Part shown: positions 62,386 to 64,000 of the stretch, piece by piece
How positions within the stretch are numbered: position 1 is the first letter of the stretch
How the letters are laid out: every line of letters starts with the position of its first letter
Assembly (NCBI RefSeq): GCF_000515395.1
Contig: NZ_KI911782.1
Span: forward strand, 1,403,090 to 1,467,089
Direction of reading: 5' to 3'
Origin: Jiangella gansuensis DSM 44835
Lineage (GTDB): Bacteria > Actinomycetota > Actinomycetes > Jiangellales > Jiangellaceae
Length of the DNA: 64,000 bases
The notes under the pieces: model-generated
Told to the model about the DNA's origin: nothing
Databases searched by the model: none
What the model saw: only the letters and a program-made list of their open reading frames with translations
Made by a program: the position numbers and the translations under genes

Positions 62386-62443
62386 CCCTTGATCATCAAG
62401 AGTCGGCCCGGCCAGCACCGGGTCAACCCTTGATGATCAAGGG
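62386..62443. repeat. Family-2 palindromic repeat in a divergent promoter region
   Basis: CCCTTGATCATCAAG (62386-62400) mirrors CTTGATGATCAAGGG ending at 62443, with GGCCCGGCCAGCACCGGGTC between. It lies 22 bases upstream of the AI-2E family gene start and 113 bases from the divergent GGDEF-like gene start. Its interior matches the copy at 28703. Confidence 0.9.
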
Positions 62444-62464
62444 GGTTGTGCCAGGCTGGCCCTT

Positions 62465-63838
62465 GTGCCTGACCGCCTGAAGCGCCTCACCCGCTGGTGG
62501 AACGACGTCCGCGAGCGGCTGGCGCGAGCCGCGGCCGAGCGGGAGGCGCAGGCAGAACCCGGACCCGACACCGCACCGGAGGCGATGTCGGGTGCGCCCG
62601 TCGCGTCCGTCGACGTCGGTGCGGCCATCGCCCCCGGCGAGTCCGTCGAGACGACCGGGTCCGCCGGCGTGTCCGCCGCACCGGGTGCACCCGCCGACCC
62701 AGCGGCCTCGGCCGATCGGCTGGGTTCGGCGGCAGGTGCCGGGCACAGCCCTCTCGACACCCCGCACCCGGTGCCACGCGCGGTGCGCGACGCGGCGGAC
62801 TGGAGCTGGCGGCTGATCGTCATCGCCGCGGCTGTCGGCGGCACCGGCTGGCTCGCCTGGGAGCTCCGGCTGGTCATCTTCCCGCTGGTGGCCGCCCTAC
62901 TCATGGCCGCAGGACTGCATCCGCTGGTGCGCCGGCTGCGCCGGGCCGGGTGGCGCAACGGGCCCGCGGCGGCCACCGTCTTCGTCGGCTTCCTGATCGT
63001 CGTCGTCGGCTCGTTGACGCTGGTGGGCAACGCCGTCGGTGGCCAGTTCGGCGACGTCGTGGACCAGGCCGAGGAGGGTCTGCAGGAGATCCGCGGCTGG
63101 CTGGCCGGTCCGCCGTTCGGGGTCGACGAAGCCCAGCTGGACCGGTGGATCGACCGCGCGCTGTCGTACGTCCAGAGCGACGACTCCGTCGCCGAGCAGG
63201 CCACCACGGCTGCGACGGTGGCCATCGAGATCTTCGTCGGGATCGTGCTGTCGCTGTTCGCGCTGATCTTCTTCCTCTACGACGGCGACCGAATCTGGGC
63301 CTGGCTGGTGCGGCTGTTCCCCGCCCGGTCGCGGGCACGGGCGGCCGCGGCCGGCGACGTCGCCTGGCGGACCCTGGCGCAGTACATCCGCGGCATCGTC
63401 CTGGTGGCGCTGTTCGACGCCGTCGCCGTCACCGTCCTGCTGTTCATCCTGCAGGTGCCGTTGGCGTTGCCGCTCGGCGTGCTGATCTTCTTCGGCGCGT
63501 TCGTGCCGCTCATCGGCGCGTTCGTGACGGGGGCGGTCGCGGTGCTGGTGGCGCTGGTGACCCAGGGATTGCTGACGGCCATCGTCGTGCTGGCCGGGCT
63601 GGTCGTCGTCCAGCAGATCGAGAGCAACGTGTTCCAGCCGTTCATCCTCGGCCGGATGGTGCGCATCCACCCCTTGGCGGTGGCCGTCGCCGTCGCCATC
63701 GGGACGCTTGCCGGCTCGATCATCGGCGCGATCATCGCGGTGCCGATCGTCGCCGTGGTGAACACCGTGGGCGGCTACCTGGCGACGTCGCGACAGCGGC
63801 CCGACGAGGCCGCCTCGGCGGAGCGTCCGGACCTGTGA
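62465..63838 (+). CDS. AI-2E family transporter (PF01594-like)
   Basis: A 457-residue membrane protein. A polar Ala/Pro/Glu-rich N-terminal extension (residues 1-110) precedes about eight membrane helices. Typical family stretches are WLAWELRLVIFPLVAALLMA, RTLAQYIRGIVLVALFDAV and QQIESNVFQPFILGRMVRIH. The family was named for autoinducer-2 export, but many members are Na+/H+ antiporter-like or uncharacterised; substrate unknown. GTG 62465 follows a GGGGG-containing palindrome arm. Confidence 0.88.
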   Translation: MPDRLKRLTRWWNDVRERLARAAAEREAQAEPGPDTAPEAMSGAPVASVDVGAAIAPGESVETTGSAGVSAAPGAPADPAASADRLGSAAGAGHSPLDTPHPVPRAVRDAADWSWRLIVIAAAVGGTGWLAWELRLVIFPLVAALLMAAGLHPLVRRLRRAGWRNGPAAATVFVGFLIVVVGSLTLVGNAVGGQFGDVVDQAEEGLQEIRGWLAGPPFGVDEAQLDRWIDRALSYVQSDDSVAEQATTAATVAIEIFVGIVLSLFALIFFLYDGDRIWAWLVRLFPARSRARAAAAGDVAWRTLAQYIRGIVLVALFDAVAVTVLLFILQVPLALPLGVLIFFGAFVPLIGAFVTGAVAVLVALVTQGLLTAIVVLAGLVVVQQIESNVFQPFILGRMVRIHPLAVAVAVAIGTLAGSIIGAIIAVPIVAVVNTVGGYLATSRQRPDEAASAERPDL

Positions 63839-63913
63839 TCAAGTCGGGATCGATCCAACAGAGGATCGGCGAGGCAGATCGCGCGGTGGTTGCCGGCGAG
63901 CTGGACGCCGCGC

Positions 63914-64000
63914 TCAGCGACCGCAGCGGTCCACGCGCTCCCAGGGCCACTCGGCGGCGAGCCAGGCATCGACTGCGTCAGCCAGCGGGGTGTCGAGGCC
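63914..64000 (-). CDS. C-terminal end of an unidentified gene (partial)
   Basis: The minus strand is open from the window edge to a TGA at 63914-63916, giving 28 residues: GLDTPLADAVDAWLAAEWPW, then ERVDRCGR. The aromatic, amphipathic end looks like a genuine protein C-terminus, and it would be convergent with the AI-2E family gene. Too little is visible to name it. Confidence 0.4.
   Translation of the reverse strand, partial: GLDTPLADAVDAWLAAEWPWERVDRCGR

Overview
A 64 kb stretch of high-GC actinobacterial chromosome. Taxonomic signs are GC-rich third codon positions, two WhiB iron-sulfur regulators (one the WhiB7 type with an AT-hook tail), AdnA/AdnB, UvrD2 with an HRDC domain, a mycoredoxin (which implies mycothiol), MoeZ, and DUF3107, PPA1309, UPF0182 and DUF5679 genes. 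From memory, the order moeZ / ATL / adnA-adnB / nudC / mrx1 / uvrD2 / whiB7 / ABC1 kinase / ThiF-like / DUF2342 / PDZ-S16 / UPF0182 parallels the Mycobacterium tuberculosis segment around Rv3193c-Rv3211, so 5.6-45.4 kb is an old, conserved core block. Domain content does not look mycobacterial; a Jiangella-like or Nocardioides-like actinomycete is a guess only.

Layout. 0-5.3 kb: end of a PHP-domain gene, marC, a RecB-like Fe-S nuclease, an L,D-transpeptidase and a large LuxR-type ATPase regulator. 5.6-11.8 kb: DEAD-box helicase, MiaE-like protein, DUF3107, TetR regulator, alpha/beta hydrolase and moeZ. 11.9-16.7 kb: two tandem paralogous membrane proteins with a pseudokinase-like centre and a flippase-like C-terminus. 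16.8-31 kb: DNA-repair and housekeeping block (ATL, AdnA, AdnB, Nudix enzymes, DeoD, Mrx1, UvrD2). 30.9-35.6 kb: whiB7 with a complete-looking promoter, upstream ORF and attenuator, then small genes, an ABC1-family kinase and a ThiF-like protein. 36-45.4 kb: YgjP-like protein, Nudix, DUF2342 protein, SDR, MoaE, PDZ-S16 protein, PPA1309 and UPF0182. 45.4-53.9 kb: GNAT, two initiator tRNAs flanking two hydrolase genes, a pRiA4b ORF-3 protein, glutamate dehydrogenase, and a divergent AraC/NmrA pair. 54-57.6 kb: a heterodimeric ABC exporter. 57.8-64 kb: a WhiB protein, a giant sigma factor fused to a zinc finger, membrane segment, four Ig-like repeats and a ricin-type lectin domain, its degenerate-GGDEF neighbour, and an AI-2E family membrane protein.

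The most unusual items are (1) the 986-residue one-protein sigma/anti-sigma/ectodomain receptor at 58403-61363 with a co-directional degenerate GGDEF gene; (2) at least ten intergenic perfect or near-perfect palindromes built around TGATCA/GATC, falling into sequence families, two of which overlap stop codons; (3) the whiB7 leader, where the end of the upstream ORF can pair with the 5' arm of the terminator; (4) a six-copy CGATCAGGTG cluster at 32.5-32.7 kb; (5) two perfect, opposed DnaA boxes at 35.87 and 36.09 kb. No CRISPR array, rRNA, transposase or prophage was seen.
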